Shown: piece by piece, positions 61,059-64,000 of the stretch
Position numbering within the stretch: the first letter of the stretch is position 1
Layout of the letters: every line of letters begins with the position of its first letter
Made by a program: the position numbers and the translations under genes
Assembly: GCA_964588995.1 (NCBI GenBank)
Contig: CAZPQM010000005.1
Location: forward strand, 1 to 64,000
Direction: 5' to 3'
DNA: 64,000 nt
Source of the DNA: CAZPQM01 sp964588995
GTDB lineage: Bacteria > Pseudomonadota > Alphaproteobacteria > Rickettsiales > UBA8987
The notes under the pieces: model-generated
Seen by the model: only the letters and a program-made list of their open reading frames with translations
Database searches by the model: none
Told to the model about the DNA's origin: nothing

Positions 61059-63944
61059 TTATCGCGCGGCGATTTGTTCTTCTCGTGAACCTGCGCCCGC
61101 TACTGTAGCCGTCCTGTTCTCTGTAACATCTGCTTCAGCAACGGTAGTATCATTCGTTACCCAACTTACCATACTGCCGATCACGTCGAATAATTCGTTA
61201 TCGATATCATTTTTTGCGGCATCAGCACGGTTTTCAAATTGATTGTCGAGATCTTTATACTCTGGATCATTGGCATTCTCACTCAACACTTCAACCGAGA
61301 TGTTATCTCGGCTTATATCTTTCGTATTCCCGGTATGATGATAATAGCCGTCGAGCGTAGCATTCATCTGTTCCAGCGTATTATCCCCGTCGAAAATAAT
61401 TTGCTCTTCTTTGCCGCTTGCATCCGTAATGGTCACCTGCACGGTTTGTTCTAAGTTGCCATTTTCATCGGCAGTAACAGCCATTGTGTTATCTTCCCCG
61501 CTTACTTGAACCTCATCCAGATTCATCACAACCTGCTCATCACCTTTTTCGAGCGATAGCTGCACCGCTTCTTTAACTGCACTGCCTGCGGCCAATTCCA
61601 CTTCCTGCACGTTCGTTTTCACGTCGTCATTGAGCATCAGGCGTAAAGTCTGCAGATTGTCTTCAACCTCCTTACCTTTTGCAATATCGTTAAGGAGCTG
61701 TTCCGCCGCCGCTACTTCAATTGCGCCGAGGCTATTGAGTTGATTCATCGTGCTAAGCGCCTCGAGATATGGCTCTTTTTCTTCCTTAGTATCAGCCTTC
61801 TGAATTTGCTGCTGAATATTACTGACATGCTTGTCAAACTTAGGTTTCAAATCTCGCTCGACTTGTTCGGCCGCCGCCGCCTGTACCATGCTCGTCTCCG
61901 CACCACGTTCTGCAGTGACCTCTCGGACAAAGCTTATCCGTTCTTCCAACGCCTCTTTCAGATTTCCTACCCGGGTTTTCTGCTCAGCAGCCGCATCGGG
62001 CAGATAGTCATCTAAATCCGTCTGTAATGTATTTGCCAGTTTTGCAGCCTGTTCAACCTGACCGCTGCGAAGCGCTAAATCCAGCTCAGCAATTTTGCCT
62101 TCCAGTTCATTCAAATTTTCTTGCTTCAGACCCCATTTATCAAGCCTTTGCTCCTTGGTATCAGCCAAATATGAAACTTCCTGCTTTAATTCATTAAGCT
62201 CCCTTACGTAAATCTTATTCGGATCAGGCGGAACGCGATCGGGGTCATCTCGGTCACTGCCGAAATTGAAGATTCTGTCAAAATCATCACCTAATAGATT
62301 TTCAGCCAACTCGATTAAGACGTTGATAACCTTTGCATCAATGCCAAAGATTTCGCCAACAGCTGTCGCAATTGAGGCCAGGTCAGATTTTTTCTTTTCC
62401 GCTTCGTTTTCTTCCGCCCAGTCATCTAATTGCTTCGCGTAACTGGAGGATAAATCCTTCTCTATTTCAACATCTTGCGCAGCCCAGCTGACCTGCTCAA
62501 GCTGCTGTTCTTCTTCTTTACCATTATTATAGGTTGTTACGGCAACATTGACCCTATCAACTAAGTCATCAACCGTACGAATAGCGCCTTTGTTCAAATC
62601 AGTTTTTATCTCGACCAGCGAATCCTCTAGCGCGGATTTTGCACTGCCTTCCGGTATGCTAGCAATATCCAGTTCGGTCTTAAACTGCTCCAACAACGAG
62701 CCACCAATATTAGCATCCGCACCCAACTTCGTAGGGTCTGCCGCTATTTCCTGTACTTTATCAAACACTTCGCCAACGGTCGGTGTTTTGATAACATCAT
62801 CATCCGGATTTTTGGGGTCGCCTGCTACATCGGCAAAATACGCCGCTACATTGCTTTTGATAATTTGCTTTTCAGCATTGCTAAGCTGTTCATCCACCTG
62901 CAGCGCCTCAATTGCGGCATCAATCGCATCCGCTTTCGCCTGTTCACCCGAAAGCACGATCGACATGCGCTCCGCATCCTGAACGACCGATTCGACCACC
63001 GCGCCTACATCAACGGAGATATCGTAGATGTCGGTTGCCTTACTACCGGGCAGGCTCCCAGGCATCGCTTCATTAAGTTTGGTGAGGAAGTCTTCGGTAG
63101 TAACTTGGCTGTCAAAATTTAATTCATCACCATTTATTAAATCTGTAGCCGCTTCCTTAGCCGCCGCTACTGCCTCATCTCGATCTTCTCCAACTAATCC
63201 GGCACGGTCAGCCCGCGCTTCAATCACTTGGTTGGCCAGCTGCTCCGCCGTTTCTTTGGTCAGTTCCTGATTCTTGACCTGATCTGCAAGCTCAAAATAG
63301 GCCACCTGTTTGTAGGCTTCTGTGCCCAGAGACTGCCCGTCATATTCCATGCCAAGCGTGGCTGCGCCCGCCTTGGCGAGATCCATTGGGGTGATCTTTT
63401 CTGTCTGAACGTCACCATCATCTGAGTCGCTCCCAGCCGTCCGTATCTCCTTAAAATTCCCGGCAAGGTCAATAATTTCCTGCTGCTGTGCTTCATCGTC
63501 GGTCATTTGCGCAGCGACTAATTCGACCTGCTCCTGAGTTAAAGCACGTTCGGCAACGTCCTTGCCTTCAAGTGAAACGGAATGCACCCTGCCATCAACT
63601 ACGGCACCAGCGTTTTCAAGCTGATCGGTTAAACGGCGCGCCATATCATTGCTGATGCCAATTTCGATTCCTTTTCCTTGTTCAAGAAATTGATCCGCTT
63701 TTTCGATCATGGTTTTGAGAGAAACTTCACTAGCCCCACCCATAATCTCATCAACAATTTTATTAATTTTATTTTTGTTTAAGCCTAGGTTCTGCACAAA
63801 ATTCAGATCGGTATTTGCTTTGGCGTCCCTAACAAATGCTTCCACCTCAACGCGAGTAAGTTGTACCTTCTCGGCAGCGGCGGGGTAATCATCTACAATA
63901 TGCTCGATACGGTTAAAGTTGGCTTCGGCAGCGTGGTTGCCCAT
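61059..63944 (-). CDS. Uncharacterised 961-residue acidic protein, CtrA-box gene 4
   Basis: A 961-residue, strongly acidic (Glu/Asp/Ala/Gln-rich) protein without a signal peptide and apparently without cysteine. Coiled-coil-like stretches cover much of it, notably about 475-780. The C-terminus ends in a short tail (VAGAGSREEQIAAR). No family recognised. AGGAAG precedes the ATG. It follows the same promoter scheme as the 978- and 1139-residue genes. Possibilities include a T4SS substrate or a large scaffold protein; nothing in the sequence decides. Confidence 0.75.
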   Translation of the reverse strand: MGNHAAEANFNRIEHIVDDYPAAAEKVQLTRVEVEAFVRDAKANTDLNFVQNLGLNKNKINKIVDEIMGGASEVSLKTMIEKADQFLEQGKGIEIGISNDMARRLTDQLENAGAVVDGRVHSVSLEGKDVAERALTQEQVELVAAQMTDDEAQQQEIIDLAGNFKEIRTAGSDSDDGDVQTEKITPMDLAKAGAATLGMEYDGQSLGTEAYKQVAYFELADQVKNQELTKETAEQLANQVIEARADRAGLVGEDRDEAVAAAKEAATDLINGDELNFDSQVTTEDFLTKLNEAMPGSLPGSKATDIYDISVDVGAVVESVVQDAERMSIVLSGEQAKADAIDAAIEALQVDEQLSNAEKQIIKSNVAAYFADVAGDPKNPDDDVIKTPTVGEVFDKVQEIAADPTKLGADANIGGSLLEQFKTELDIASIPEGSAKSALEDSLVEIKTDLNKGAIRTVDDLVDRVNVAVTTYNNGKEEEQQLEQVSWAAQDVEIEKDLSSSYAKQLDDWAEENEAEKKKSDLASIATAVGEIFGIDAKVINVLIELAENLLGDDFDRIFNFGSDRDDPDRVPPDPNKIYVRELNELKQEVSYLADTKEQRLDKWGLKQENLNELEGKIAELDLALRSGQVEQAAKLANTLQTDLDDYLPDAAAEQKTRVGNLKEALEERISFVREVTAERGAETSMVQAAAAEQVERDLKPKFDKHVSNIQQQIQKADTKEEKEPYLEALSTMNQLNSLGAIEVAAAEQLLNDIAKGKEVEDNLQTLRLMLNDDVKTNVQEVELAAGSAVKEAVQLSLEKGDEQVVMNLDEVQVSGEDNTMAVTADENGNLEQTVQVTITDASGKEEQIIFDGDNTLEQMNATLDGYYHHTGNTKDISRDNISVEVLSENANDPEYKDLDNQFENRADAAKNDIDNELFDVIGSMVSWVTNDTTVAEADVTENRTATVAGAGSREEQIAAR

Positions 63945-63966
63945 AGAATCTTCCTTTCTGCACGTA

Positions 63967-63998
63967 AGTTTAGCACAAAAAGGTTAAAATACCGTTAA
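63967..63998 (-). promoter_or_regulatory. CtrA-like promoter of the 961-residue gene
   Basis: Minus strand: TTAA-CGGTATT-TTAA (63984-63998), then 11 bases, then TAAACT (63967-63972), 23 bases before the ATG. It has the same layout as the other three boxes, although the surrounding sequence differs. Confidence 0.72.
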
Positions 63999-64000
63999 TG

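Overview
The window looks like the chromosome of a flagellated alphaproteobacterium of moderate GC. It carries a vir-type type IV secretion (T4SS) cluster of the Rickettsiales style (virB3, virB4, three tandem virB6 genes and a tiny VirB7-like lipoprotein), typical alphaproteobacterial neighbourhoods (eno-ftsB, hemW-rdgB-rph-grpE), CtrA-like TTAA-N7-TTAA boxes and dispersed palindromic repeats. Intact dapB and thrB argue against an extremely reduced obligate parasite. The exact order cannot be fixed from sequence reading alone; a Rickettsiales-like or neighbouring host-associated lineage is my inference.

Layout: 0.1-7.8 kb, T4SS inner-membrane and ATPase genes. 7.8-14.2 kb, housekeeping (thrB, dapB, cca, xseB, secA). 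14.3-23.8 kb, an accessory export region: an RTX-repeat protein, a Crp/Fnr regulator, and a five-gene cluster read here as a divergent Fap-type functional-amyloid system. That cluster has an outer-membrane barrel with a coiled-coil head, an 876-residue Asn/Thr/Asp/Gly repeat protein, two exported accessory proteins and a stand-alone C39 protease. 23.8-30.7 kb, dinB, pirin, MFS, DUF892, tRNA-Arg, ftsB, eno. 34.5-41.2 kb, envelope and housekeeping genes. 41.2-47.1 kb, a lipoprotein and fliK-flgD-flgE behind a sigma-54 promoter. 47.1-51.5 kb, sugar-nucleotide/glycan genes and an RsbU/STAS signalling pair. 51.6-61.0 kb, an intradiol-like exported protein, fumC, alkA, an aldo/keto reductase and msrB.

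Four uncharacterised minus-strand genes (189, 978, 1139 and 961 residues) are scattered through the window. Each has TTAA half-sites exactly 11 nt upstream of a sigma-70-like -10 element, which suggests one CtrA-controlled regulon. The three large products lack signal peptides and are candidates for T4SS substrates or large cytoplasmic/structural proteins; their function is unknown.

Two identical 269-bp elements with terminal inverted repeats lie in opposite orientation at 34.3 and 52.4 kb, bracketing about 18 kb. The strongest leads are the Fap-like cluster with two Fnr-type boxes nearby, and the phased CtrA-like promoters.
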